Part shown: positions 8,596 through 15,774 of the stretch, piece after piece
Layout of the letters: each line of letters starts with the position of its first letter
How positions within the stretch are numbered: the first letter of the stretch is position 1
Assembly (NCBI RefSeq): GCF_025290915.1
Contig: NZ_JAOCQE010000038.1
Coordinates: 1-36,568 of the forward strand
DNA from: Streptomyces sp. 15-116A
GTDB lineage: Bacteria; Actinomycetota; Actinomycetes; Streptomycetales; Streptomycetaceae
DNA length: 36,568 bases
Direction: 5' to 3'
The notes under the pieces: model-generated
The model's input: only the letters and a program-made list of their open reading frames with translations
The model's database searches: none
Told to the model about the DNA's origin: nothing
Program-made: the position numbers and the translations under genes

Positions 8596-9648
8596 ATGGC
8601 GCAGCAGGCGTACATGACGGAGACGGACAACGGCGGCTCGGGGCCCGAGCGCCGGACATCCCGGCTTCAGCGCCTGATCGACGCCCTGACCAGAGGCTGG
8701 CGCGGCGACCGCCGCATCTGGCGCCGTGGCCTGGTCCTCGCGGCCTGCGCGGCGATCCTCGCCCTGGTCATGCTGGCCCACGCCCACATCCCGAACGCGG
8801 TCGGCAACCTGGGCAGCCTGGTGGAGACGTTCCTGCCCTGGCTGGGCGTGTTCATCCCGGTGCTGCTCCTGCTGGCCCTCTACCGCAAGTCGGCCACCGC
8901 GCTCGTCGCGACGCTGCTGCCCGCCGTCGTCTGGCTGAACCTCTTCGGCGGTCTGCTCACCGACAAGACCACCGGCGGCGGCGACCTCACGGTGGCCACG
9001 CACAACGTCAACGCCGAGAACCCCGACCCCTCGGGCACCGCCCGCGAGGTCGCCGCGTCCGGCGCCGACGTGCTCGCCCTGGAGGAACTCAAGGCGTCGG
9101 CGGTCCCGACGTACGAGAAGGCCCTGGAGTCCACCTACCGCTACCACGCCGTGGTGGGCACGGTCGGCCTGTGGAGCAAGTACCCGCTGAGCGGCATCGA
9201 GGCCGTCGACATCCGCCTCGGCTGGCAGCGCGCCATGCGGGCCACGGTGACGGCGCCCGCCGGTCAGGTCGCCGTCTACGTCGCCCACCTGCCGTCGGTC
9301 CGGGTGAAGCTGGAGGCCGGCTTCACGGCCCGTCAGCGCGACAAGAGCGCCGACGCCCTAGGCGAGGCCATCGCCGACGAGCCCCTGCGCAACGTGGTCC
9401 TGCTCGGCGACCTCAACGGCACGATGAACGACCGCGCCCTGAACGCCGTCACCTCCCAGATGCGCTCCACCCAGGGTGCGGTGGGCAGCGGCTTCGGCTT
9501 CAGCTGGCCGGCGTCGTTCCCGATGGCGCGGATCGACCAGATCATGGTCAAGGGCGCGGAGCCGGAGAGCTCCTGGACCCTGCCGCAGACCCCGAGCGAC
9601 CACCTGCCCATCGCGGCGCGTGTGAGGCTGGCCACAACGGATTCCTGA
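8596..9648 (+). CDS. Membrane-anchored endonuclease/exonuclease/phosphatase (EEP) family protein
   Basis: The 350-residue protein begins with three hydrophobic segments (GLVLAACAAILALVMLA, FLPWLGVFIPVLLLLAL and ALVATLLPAVVWLNLFG, within residues about 43-125). A C-terminal EEP domain follows: VATHNVNAENPD, ADVLALEEL (catalytic Glu), VVLLGDLNGTMND (Asp/Asn) and SDHLPI (terminal Asp-His pair). The catalytic domain should face outside the membrane. EEP enzymes hydrolyse phosphodiester or phosphomonoester bonds in nucleic acids, lipids or sugars, so the substrate cannot be named. ATG at 8596 follows a GAGG-type ribosome site. A 165-nt gap separates it from the TetR gene, so it probably has its own promoter. 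Confidence 0.88.
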   Translation: MAQQAYMTETDNGGSGPERRTSRLQRLIDALTRGWRGDRRIWRRGLVLAACAAILALVMLAHAHIPNAVGNLGSLVETFLPWLGVFIPVLLLLALYRKSATALVATLLPAVVWLNLFGGLLTDKTTGGGDLTVATHNVNAENPDPSGTAREVAASGADVLALEELKASAVPTYEKALESTYRYHAVVGTVGLWSKYPLSGIEAVDIRLGWQRAMRATVTAPAGQVAVYVAHLPSVRVKLEAGFTARQRDKSADALGEAIADEPLRNVVLLGDLNGTMNDRALNAVTSQMRSTQGAVGSGFGFSWPASFPMARIDQIMVKGAEPESSWTLPQTPSDHLPIAARVRLATTDS

Positions 9649-9650
9649 AA

Positions 9651-9671
9651 CCCCAGGTCAACGCCTTGGGG
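9651..9671 (+). terminator. Possible weak terminator after the EEP gene
   Basis: ccccagg (9651-9657) can pair with cttgggg (9665-9671), with one G-U pair and a 7-nt loop, starting 3 nt after the stop codon. It is short, so the call is tentative. Confidence 0.35.
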
Positions 9672-9725
9672 ACCCGCGCCGGCAACCGTCACGTCACCTG
9701 GCGGAATCCTGACCCTGCGAGGCTT

Positions 9726-9742
9726 TGTTCAGTCACTGAACA
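9726..9742. promoter_or_regulatory. Palindromic operator upstream of the 12-TM MFS gene
   Basis: TGTTCAGTCACTGAACA is a perfect 8-bp inverted repeat around a central C. It lies 33 bp before the MFS start codon and is the only A+T-rich patch in the spacer. The form suits a TetR- or MarR-type repressor site. No regulator gene is adjacent, so the binding protein must be encoded elsewhere. Confidence 0.7.
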
Positions 9743-9774
9743 TAAAGCGCTCCGAAAGGCAGGTCCGCGACCCC

Positions 9775-10992
9775 ATGCCCCTGGCCCTCCTCGCCCTCGC
9801 CGTAGGCGCCTTCGGCATCGGCACCACCGAGTTCGTCATGATGGGCCTGCTCCCCGACGTCGCCGCCGACCTGGGCACCTCCATCCCCAGCGCCGGTCAC
9901 CTGGTCTCGGCGTACGCGCTCGGCGTCGTCGTGGGAGCCCCGCTGCTCGCCGCCGCGACGGCCCGCATCCCGCGCCGCACGGTGCTGATCCTGCTCATGG
10001 CCCTCTTCGTGGCGGGCAACGCGCTCTCGGCACTCGCCCCCGACCACACCTGGCTGCTGGCCGCCCGCTTCCTCAGCGGTCTGCCGCACGGCGCCTTCTT
10101 CGGCGTCGGCGCGGTGGTGGCCGCCGACATGGTGACCCCCGACCGGAAGGCCCGCTCGGTCTCCCTGATGTTCCTGGGCCTCACCCTCGCCAACGTGGTG
10201 GGCGTCCCGCTGGCCACGCTCATGGGCCAGCACTTCGGCTGGCGGGCGACGTTCCTGGCGGTCTCGGCGATCGGCCTCGCGGCGATCGCGTCCCTGGCCC
10301 TCCTCATCCCCGCCGCCGGCACCTCGACCACCCCGCAGACGGGCCTGCGCGGCGAACTGACCGCGCTGCGCTCCCTCCCCGTCTGGCTGGCCCTCGGCAC
10401 GACGGTCGCCGGCTTCGGGGCGCTCTTCGCGGCGTACAGCTACATCACCCCCATGCTGACCGACACGGCCGGCTACACCGACGGCACGGTCACGCTCCTC
10501 CTCGCCCTCTTCGGCGTGGGCGCGACGGCCGGCAACCTGCTCGGCGGCCGCCTGGCCGACCACTCCCTGCGGGCGACCCTCTTCGGCGGCCTGGCCTCCC
10601 TCACGCTGGTCCTGGCCCTGTTCCCGCTCCTGATGCGCACCCAGGCGACGGCGGCGATCGCGGTCACCCTCCTCGGCACGGCCGCCTTCATCACGGGCTC
10701 CCCGCTCCAGCTGATGGTCATGGAGAAGGCATCCTCTGCCCCGTCCCTGGCCTCCTCCGCCAACCAGGCGGCCTTCAACCTGGCCAACGCCGGCGGCGCC
10801 TGGATCGGCGGCCTGGCCCTGGCCGCGGGCCTCGGCACGACGTCCCCCGCGGTGGCGGGCGCGGCCCTGGCGGCCCTGGGCATCGCCGTGGCGGCGATGG
10901 CGTACGCGGTGGACCGCAGGGCGGAAGCGGCGCCGGGCCGGGTCGTCGTGGGGCATGTGCCACAGGAGGCCGAAACTCTGGAACGCCGGTGA
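9775..10992 (+). CDS. 12-TM MFS transporter, AraJ/Cmr-like efflux family
   Basis: The protein has 405 residues and about 12 hydrophobic helices. The N-terminus GAFGIGTTEFVMMGLLPDVAADL and the segment LVSAYALGVVVGAPLLAAATARIPRR (motif A) are typical of DHA1-type Cmr/AraJ efflux proteins. FLSGLPHGAFFGVGAVVAADM is the matching helix 4 region. Substrate unknown; homologues export chloramphenicol-like drugs, sugars or purine nucleosides. The ATG at 9775 has only a weak purine-rich stretch upstream. The gene is preceded by a palindrome at 9726-9742 and is convergent with nadE across a repeat-rich spacer. Confidence 0.93.
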   Translation: MPLALLALAVGAFGIGTTEFVMMGLLPDVAADLGTSIPSAGHLVSAYALGVVVGAPLLAAATARIPRRTVLILLMALFVAGNALSALAPDHTWLLAARFLSGLPHGAFFGVGAVVAADMVTPDRKARSVSLMFLGLTLANVVGVPLATLMGQHFGWRATFLAVSAIGLAAIASLALLIPAAGTSTTPQTGLRGELTALRSLPVWLALGTTVAGFGALFAAYSYITPMLTDTAGYTDGTVTLLLALFGVGATAGNLLGGRLADHSLRATLFGGLASLTLVLALFPLLMRTQATAAIAVTLLGTAAFITGSPLQLMVMEKASSAPSLASSANQAAFNLANAGGAWIGGLALAAGLGTTSPAVAGAALAALGIAVAAMAYAVDRRAEAAPGRVVVGHVPQEAETLERR

Positions 10993-11043
10993 GAGGGCAC
11001 TGCCCGCCGCAGGTACGAGCGCCGCAGTCGCCCACGGTGGGAA

Positions 11044-11153
11044 GGGGACGGGGCGGTGGTGTCTGCCCGCAGCGGCCGGCGCGTCAACACCAGGCCCTCT
11101 GCAAGCGACCGATTCCGCGCCAGACCGAGGACGGACACCACCGCCCCGTCCCC
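11044..11153. repeat. Long inverted repeat (20-bp perfect arms, 70-nt spacer) between convergent genes
   Basis: The arm at 11044-11063 (ggggacggggcggtggtgtc) is exactly complementary to 11134-11153. It lies between the ends of the MFS gene (+) and nadE (-), so it could act as a bidirectional terminator. The loop is unusually long for a simple terminator. I see no convincing gene in 10993-11304, only this repeat and the 42-bp tandem repeat. Confidence 0.75.
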
Positions 11154-11180
11154 GACTCACCCACCGGCATGGGGCGCTAC

Positions 11181-11276
11181 GCGCACCCCCACCGAAGCCG
11201 CACAGGCGCCGCAGGCATGGGCGCGCACCCCCACCGAAGCCGCACAGGCGCCGCAGGCATGGGCGCGCACCCCCAC
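11181..11276. repeat. 42-bp tandem repeat, about 2.3 copies
   Basis: Units begin at 11181, 11223 and 11265 with gcgcacccccac. The first two are essentially identical through gcaggcatgg; the third breaks off after 12 bp into a diverged GAGCCGCAGCC sequence. There are no unique spacers, so this is not a CRISPR array. It lies just beyond the nadE stop. Confidence 0.85.
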
Positions 11277-11304
11277 CCGAGCCGCAGCCGAAGCCACCAA
11301 CCGG

Positions 11305-13071
11305 TCAGCCCGCCGGAGGCACCTGCTCGCTCCACCCGTTGGTGATCGGCAGACGCCGGTCCTTCCCGAAGCCCTTCGGTGAGATCTTCGTCCCCGGCGG
11401 GTACTGCCGCCGCTTGTACTCCGCCCGGTCCACCATCCGCAACGTCTTCGCCACCAGCTCGGCGTCGAACCCGGCCGCCACGATCTCATCGGCGCCCCGG
11501 TCCCGGTCCACGTACAGCTCCAGGATCGCGTCCAGCACCGGATAGTCCGGCAGCGAGTCCGTGTCGACCTGCCCCGGCCGCAGCTCCGCGCTCGGCGGCT
11601 TGGTGATCGAGTTCTCCGGGATCGGCGGCGTCTGCCCCCGCTCCACCGCCGCCCGGTTCCGCCACTCCGCCAGCCGGAACACCGACGTCTTGTACACGTC
11701 CTTGATGGGCCCGTACGCCCCCACCGAGTCGCCGTACAGGGTCGAATACCCCACCGCCAGCTCGGACTTGTTGCCCGGCGCCAGCACGATGTGCCCCTCC
11801 TGGTTGGAGATCGCCATCAGCAGCGTGCCCCGCAGCCGGGACTGCAGGTTCTCCTCCGCCAGCCCGGTCAGCCCCAGCGCCCCCATGTACGCGTCGAACA
11901 TCGGCTCGATGGGAACGGTCCGGTAGTTCAGCCCCGTCCGCCGCGCCAGCTCCGCCGCGTCGTCCTTGGAGTGCTCGGAGGAGTACTTCGACGGCATGGA
12001 CACGCCGTACACGTTCTCCGCGCCCACCGCGTCGCACGCGATCGCCGCGACCAGCGACGAGTCGATGCCCCCGGACAACCCGATCAGCACGGAACGGAAC
12101 CCGTTCTTCGCGGCGTACGCCCGCAGTCCCACGACCAGCGCGGAGTAGACCTCCTCGTCGTCGTCGAGCCGCTCCGCGTACCCCCCGGCCCGCTCGGGCT
12201 CGTACGCGGCGACCGGCTCCTCCGACAGCACGACCCGGTCGATCCGCAGCCCGTCGTCCACGACGCCCGTCGGCGCGTCCGCGAGCGCCGGGGGCAGCTC
12301 CAGATCCACCACCACACACGCCTCGGCGAACTGCGGCGCCCGCGCCACAACCTCCCCACCGGCGTCCACGACGATCGAGTCCCCGTCGAAGACGAGCTCG
12401 TCCTGACCGCCCATCATCGCGAGGTACGCCGTCGTGCACCCGGCCTCCTGCGCCCGCTTGCGCACCAGCTCCAGCCGGGTGTCGTCCTTGTCCCGCTCGT
12501 ACGGCGAGGCGTTGATGGACAGCAGCAGCCCGGCCCGCGCGGACCGCGCCGCCGGCACCCGGCCCCCGTCCTGCCACAGGTCCTCGCAGATGGCGAGGGC
12601 GACATCCACACCCCGCACCCGCACCACCGGCATGGTGTCCCCGGGCACGAAGTACCGGAACTCGTCGAAGACGCCGTAGTTCGGCAGGTGGTGCTTGGCG
12701 AAGCTCAGCACCACCTCACCGCCGTACAGCACGGCGGCGGCGTTCTGCGGCGCACCCGCCGGCTGCCCGTACTTCGGCTGGGCGGTGGCGCTGCGGTCGA
12801 GGTAGCCGACGACCACCGGCAGCTCCCCGAAGCCCTCCTCGGCGAGCCGTGCGGCGAGCGCGCGCAGGGCGGCGCGGGAGGCCTCCACGAAGGACGACCT
12901 GAGGGCCAGGTCCTCGACGGGATACCCGGTCAGCACCATCTCCGGGAACGCCACGAGGTGCGCTCCCTGCTCGGCGGAGTGCCGGGTCCAGCGGACAATC
13001 GTTTCGGCGTTGCCGGCGAGGTCACCGACGCGCGCGTCGATCTGATTCAGGGCGAGGCGAAGTTGAGGCAC
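11305..13071 (-). CDS. nadE: Glutamine-dependent NAD+ synthetase
   Basis: This 588-residue two-domain enzyme amidates nicotinate adenine dinucleotide to NAD+, the last step of NAD synthesis. The N-terminal nitrilase-fold glutaminase domain has its Glu at 44 (AFPEMVLTGYP), Lys in SFAKHHLPNYGVFDE and Cys in AICEDLWQDGG. The C-terminal synthetase has the ATP-binding P-loop LIGLSGGIDSSLVAAIA near residue 335 and later YKRRQYPPGTKISPKGFGKDRRLPI. Ammonia is passed between domains. The GTG start at 13071 is supported by alignment of MPQLRLALNQIDARVGD with the family N-terminus. There is no ribosome site, but a TACACT -10 box ends 6 nt before it, so the mRNA is probably leaderless. Confidence 0.96.
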   Translation of the reverse strand: MPQLRLALNQIDARVGDLAGNAETIVRWTRHSAEQGAHLVAFPEMVLTGYPVEDLALRSSFVEASRAALRALAARLAEEGFGELPVVVGYLDRSATAQPKYGQPAGAPQNAAAVLYGGEVVLSFAKHHLPNYGVFDEFRYFVPGDTMPVVRVRGVDVALAICEDLWQDGGRVPAARSARAGLLLSINASPYERDKDDTRLELVRKRAQEAGCTTAYLAMMGGQDELVFDGDSIVVDAGGEVVARAPQFAEACVVVDLELPPALADAPTGVVDDGLRIDRVVLSEEPVAAYEPERAGGYAERLDDDEEVYSALVVGLRAYAAKNGFRSVLIGLSGGIDSSLVAAIACDAVGAENVYGVSMPSKYSSEHSKDDAAELARRTGLNYRTVPIEPMFDAYMGALGLTGLAEENLQSRLRGTLLMAISNQEGHIVLAPGNKSELAVGYSTLYGDSVGAYGPIKDVYKTSVFRLAEWRNRAAVERGQTPPIPENSITKPPSAELRPGQVDTDSLPDYPVLDAILELYVDRDRGADEIVAAGFDAELVAKTLRMVDRAEYKRRQYPPGTKISPKGFGKDRRLPITNGWSEQVPPAG

Positions 13072-13077
13072 GCGCCC

Positions 13078-13083
13078 AGTGTA
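13078..13083 (-). promoter_or_regulatory. Putative -10 element giving a leaderless nadE transcript
   Basis: On the minus strand TACACT is followed by six bases and then the nadE GTG, which would put the transcription start at or next to the start codon. The -35 region is weak. Confidence 0.45.
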
Positions 13084-13164
13084 ATCGTCAAAGCGACGCG
13101 ATGTGGAAGACCAGGCTGGAGATCACACCGCACGCCCCACCTACCCGGCCCTGCCTCACCAGGC

Positions 13165-13797
13165 TCACCGGGCGCGAGCGCCGCGATCCCGCAGCATCCC
13201 CGCCATCAGCTCGATCTCCGACCGCTGCCCCTCCACCATCGTCCGGGCCAGCCGCTTCTCCACGCCGACCTCGCACTTGCTGAGGCACCCCTGCGCCATG
13301 TGCACCCCGCCCTTGTGGTGGTCGGTCATGAGCTGCAGATAGAAGACCTCGGCCTGCTTCCCGTTCAGCTCGCCGAGCCGCTTCATCTCGGCGTTCGTCG
13401 CCATCCCCGGCATCAGGGCCCCCTCGGGGTCCTCCTCGGAGGAGTCCCGGTCGCCCATCCCCATCCAGGTCATCGGCGGATCGGCCGACACCTTGGGCAG
13501 CTCCCACAGGTCCAGCCACCCGAGCAGCATGCCCCGCTGATTGGCCTGGGTCTGGGCGATGTCGTACGCGAGCCGCCGGACCTCCTCGTTCTTCGTCCGG
13601 TCCCGGACGATGTACGACATCTCGACGGCCTGCTGATGATGCACGGCCATGTCCCGGGCGAACCCGGCGTCGGCGGACTCGACGGAGGGGGTGCTGTCCG
13701 AAGACCCCTCGTCCCCGGCGACGGCGGCGTAACTGATCGCACCGCCGGCGACCAGTACGGCCACCGCGCTCCCGGCGATCAATCCGAACTGCCTCAT
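13165..13797 (-). CDS. Secreted or membrane-anchored DUF305 protein
   Basis: This 210-residue protein has an N-terminal hydrophobic segment (GLIAGSAVAVLVAGGAISYAAVA), so it is exported and may stay anchored. It is followed by a DUF305 four-helix domain with two His/Met-rich motifs: DMAVHHQQAVEMSY and MTDHHKGGVHMAQ. DUF305 is ferritin-like, and cyanobacterial CopM of this family binds copper; a metal-related role here is inference. I chose the ATG at 13797 because it gives a clean signal sequence; the open frame extends upstream into the DUF3105 gene. It starts 14 nt after the DUF3105 stop, so the two form an operon. A 93-nt spacer to nadE shows nothing clear apart from the nadE promoter. Confidence 0.88.
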   Translation of the reverse strand: MRQFGLIAGSAVAVLVAGGAISYAAVAGDEGSSDSTPSVESADAGFARDMAVHHQQAVEMSYIVRDRTKNEEVRRLAYDIAQTQANQRGMLLGWLDLWELPKVSADPPMTWMGMGDRDSSEEDPEGALMPGMATNAEMKRLGELNGKQAEVFYLQLMTDHHKGGVHMAQGCLSKCEVGVEKRLARTMVEGQRSEIELMAGMLRDRGARAR

Positions 13798-13811
13798 GAG
13801 ACCAGGCTGCC

Positions 13812-14474
13812 TCACTGAGCCAGGCCGTTGGTGCAGGCCGCCCCGGGCTCGGGGGTCTGCTGCCCCTGCACGAACTTCTCGAAGAACGCGTCGACGGCGG
13901 GATCCTTCGCACCGGTCACCGTGCGCTGGTGCCCCCACGCGCTGAGCATGATCGGGTCCTTCTGGCCGTCGACCGGGCTCATCAGCGTGTACGGCGTCTT
14001 CTTCACCTTCGCGGCGAGGGCGTCGATGTCCGCCTTCTTCGCCTGGGAGTTGTACGTCACCCACACCGCGCCGTGCTCCAGCGAGTGGACGGCGTTGGTG
14101 TTGTTGATCTCCTTGGTGTAGACGTCCCCGTTGCAGTTCATCCAGACCGGGTTGTGGTCACCGCCGACCGGGGGCGTCACCGGGTAGCTGACCGACTTGG
14201 TGACGTGGTTGCGGGCGAGCGTGCCCTCCCACTTCTTCACGCCGTCCTTGCCGGTGACGAAGCGGCCGGAGTTCTTGGCGTCGCTCGCGGCGTTGCCGGA
14301 GTCGTCCGACTGGGACCGGACGAGGAACACCCCGCCGACGACGAGTCCGGTGACGACGACCACGCTCGCGCCGATGGTGAGGATCCGCGCGCGCCGCTCG
14401 CGGGCCTGCTCTGCGCGCCGCATCTCCTCTATGCGTGCCTTGCGTGCCGCGCTGCTCTTCTTGGCGGAGCCCAT
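13812..14474 (-). CDS. Membrane-anchored DUF3105 protein
   Basis: The 220-residue protein has a charged cytoplasmic N-terminus (MGSAKKSSAARKARIEEMRRAEQARERR), one transmembrane helix (about residues 31-52) and an outside DUF3105 domain. That domain contains HNPVWMNCNGDVYTKEI and HSLEHGAVWVTY, whose conserved His, Cys and Glu could bind metal. ATG at 14474 is preceded by AAGGG. It is first gene of a two-gene unit with the DUF305 protein, and it is divergent from nsrR. The function of DUF3105 is not established. Confidence 0.88.
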   Translation of the reverse strand: MGSAKKSSAARKARIEEMRRAEQARERRARILTIGASVVVVTGLVVGGVFLVRSQSDDSGNAASDAKNSGRFVTGKDGVKKWEGTLARNHVTKSVSYPVTPPVGGDHNPVWMNCNGDVYTKEINNTNAVHSLEHGAVWVTYNSQAKKADIDALAAKVKKTPYTLMSPVDGQKDPIMLSAWGHQRTVTGAKDPAVDAFFEKFVQGQQTPEPGAACTNGLAQ

Positions 14475-14557
14475 GGAGGTGCCCTTCGGGTGAGGGGTGG
14501 GACGATCGGGTGAGCTGATCGTAATGGGGAAGGTGAGGCCAGTCGTAGGGGCTCAAT

Positions 14558-14589
14558 AATTTGAACCCCGGATGCGTATTACCTACGCT
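14558..14589 (+). promoter_or_regulatory. nsrR promoter with overlapping NsrR-like box
   Basis: TTGAAC (14561-14566) and TACGCT (14584-14589) are spaced by 17 nt and place the transcription start at about the ATG (14597), so the mRNA is probably leaderless. Over the -35 lies an 11-1-11 imperfect palindrome: AATTTGAACCC (14558-14568), centre C, GGATGCGTATT (14570-14580), with 7 of 11 positions symmetric. The layout matches known Streptomyces NsrR sites and a second copy before hmp. It suggests autorepression. Confidence 0.65.
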
Positions 14590-14596
14590 GCGCCGT

Positions 14597-15040
14597 ATGC
14601 GGCTGCTGCGCTCCACCGACCTGGCCCTGCGCCTGCTGATGCGCCTCGCCGCGACCGCCGAGCCGAACCCCACGACCCGCGATGTCGCGACGGCGATGGA
14701 CGTGCCCTACACCCACGCCGCGAAGGTCGTCGCCGAACTCCAGCACATGGGCCTGCTCACGGCCCGCCGTGGCAGGGGCGGCGGGCTCGCCCTGACGGAC
14801 AGGGGCCGCAAGGCATCGGTGGGCATGCTGGTCCGCACCTTCGAGGGCGAGGGCGACGTCGTCGACTGCGAGGGCACGACCACCACGGCCCCCTGCCCCC
14901 TCAACTCCGCCTGCCGCCTCCGCGGAGCCCTCCGCCAGGCCCAGGAAGCCTTCTTCACCTCCCTGGACCCCCTCACCCTGGAGGACCTCGTCACCACTCC
15001 GACGGGCCCGCTCCTGCTCGGGATCTCCCCGAGGCCTTGA
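14597..15040 (+). CDS. nsrR: Rrf2-family nitric-oxide-sensing repressor NsrR
   Basis: The predicted 147-residue protein has an N-terminal winged helix (MRLLRSTDLALRLLMRLA, then TTRDVATAMDVPYTHAAKVVAELQHMGLL) and the Rrf2 wing RRGRGGGLAL. NsrR proteins bind a [4Fe-4S] cluster that reacts with NO and releases DNA. In the S. coelicolor protein the ligands are three Cys plus Asp8. Here Asp8 is present (RSTDL), and Cys lie at 91, 100 and 106. The first interval (8 residues) is longer than the 4-5 usual in NsrR. I chose ATG 14597 because it begins the conserved MRLLRSTDL block. Its likely targets are itself and hmp, 2.4 kb downstream. IscR or RsrR-type Rrf2 proteins are alternatives. Confidence 0.85.
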   Translation: MRLLRSTDLALRLLMRLAATAEPNPTTRDVATAMDVPYTHAAKVVAELQHMGLLTARRGRGGGLALTDRGRKASVGMLVRTFEGEGDVVDCEGTTTTAPCPLNSACRLRGALRQAQEAFFTSLDPLTLEDLVTTPTGPLLLGISPRP

Positions 15041-15076
15041 GCTCCTCCCCGGGCTTCAGTCAGCCGGCGGAGGATG

Positions 15077-15502
15077 TCAGAGGTCACAGGGAAGCAGCTC
15101 GAAAGCGGGCACGTGGGAAGGCCGCACGACGCTGAAATGGCGGCGGTCGACGGTGACCACCTGCTTGGCCTGCCACCGTTCGGCGATAGCGACGACGCAG
15201 GCGTCGGTACCGCCGAGGGGGAGGTCGGCGTACTGCCGTACGAGGTGCGCCATGCGCTGGATGTCCTCGGGCAGGACGCTCGTGACGGTACCGAGGTCCC
15301 CGGCGGCGAGCGCGTCGAGGAACGCCGCTTCGACCTGGGCACCGCACCGGGTGCCGATCAAGTGGCAGGCTTCCGCGATGACCGGCGCCGGGATCACGAG
15401 GTTGCGCGGGTGGACGGTGTCGTACCAGCGGACGCATGGCGCGTGGTGGCCGTCGTCGGCGTCCGCGAGGGCCACCAAGGGGCCCGTGTCCACCACGATC
15501 AC
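15077..15502 (-). CDS. PIN-domain toxin, VapC-like
   Basis: This 141-residue PIN nuclease has the expected acidic residues: D5 (IVVDTGPL), E44 (PAPVIAEACHL), D100 (LGGTDACVVAIAE) and D119 (VVTVDRRHF). VapC toxins cleave RNA and are held by a partner antitoxin. The GTG start at 15502 overlaps the TGA of the upstream antitoxin gene (GTGA), a typical toxin-antitoxin coupling. The frame stays open upstream but that part runs through the antitoxin gene and is not expected to be coding. Confidence 0.87.
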   Translation of the reverse strand: MIVVDTGPLVALADADDGHHAPCVRWYDTVHPRNLVIPAPVIAEACHLIGTRCGAQVEAAFLDALAAGDLGTVTSVLPEDIQRMAHLVRQYADLPLGGTDACVVAIAERWQAKQVVTVDRRHFSVVRPSHVPAFELLPCDL

Positions 15503-15702
15503 TCGCCGAACCCTGTCTCCCGAAGGATCTCGTCCGCGCGGGCGGACGTGTCGGAGCGCCCGGAGCGGCCCATGCCGATGAACGAAGGGCGTCCCGGGCG
15601 TCCGGCGGGCTCTATGAACGGCCGCAGGCTCTGTGCTACTGCATCGATGTCGTCGTCCGGCACGCGGTCGATGAGCGCATGCAGCTCTTCCCGTGTCGTC
15701 AT
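15499..15702 (-). CDS. VapB-like antitoxin of the PIN toxin
   Basis: A 67-residue acidic protein starting MTTREELHALIDRVPDDDIDAVAQSLRPFI, similar in style to actinobacterial antitoxins with an ELxxLIDxLPD helix. The C-terminal part (about residues 46-67) would wrap the toxin. It ends in a 4-nt overlap with the PIN gene. No ribosome site is present, but TACCCT ends 6 nt before the ATG, so the mRNA may be leaderless. Identification depends mainly on context and size. Confidence 0.75.
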   Translation of the reverse strand: MTTREELHALIDRVPDDDIDAVAQSLRPFIEPAGRPGRPSFIGMGRSGRSDTSARADEILRETGFGE

Positions 15703-15774
15703 GGCACAAGGGTAGCCGCGTGCCTCTGACCGACCCGGGTGCCGGGAGACGGCGAACGTTCCGCCACTCCGCCC

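Noticed and set aside
11181..11276. Possible CRISPR array
   Set aside because: Units are contiguous 42-bp copies with no unique spacers and no cas genes.
8439..11345. 968-codon + strand frame across the EEP and MFS genes
   Set aside because: Arg/Pro/Gly-rich translation with no domain; the real genes use another frame with canonical motifs.
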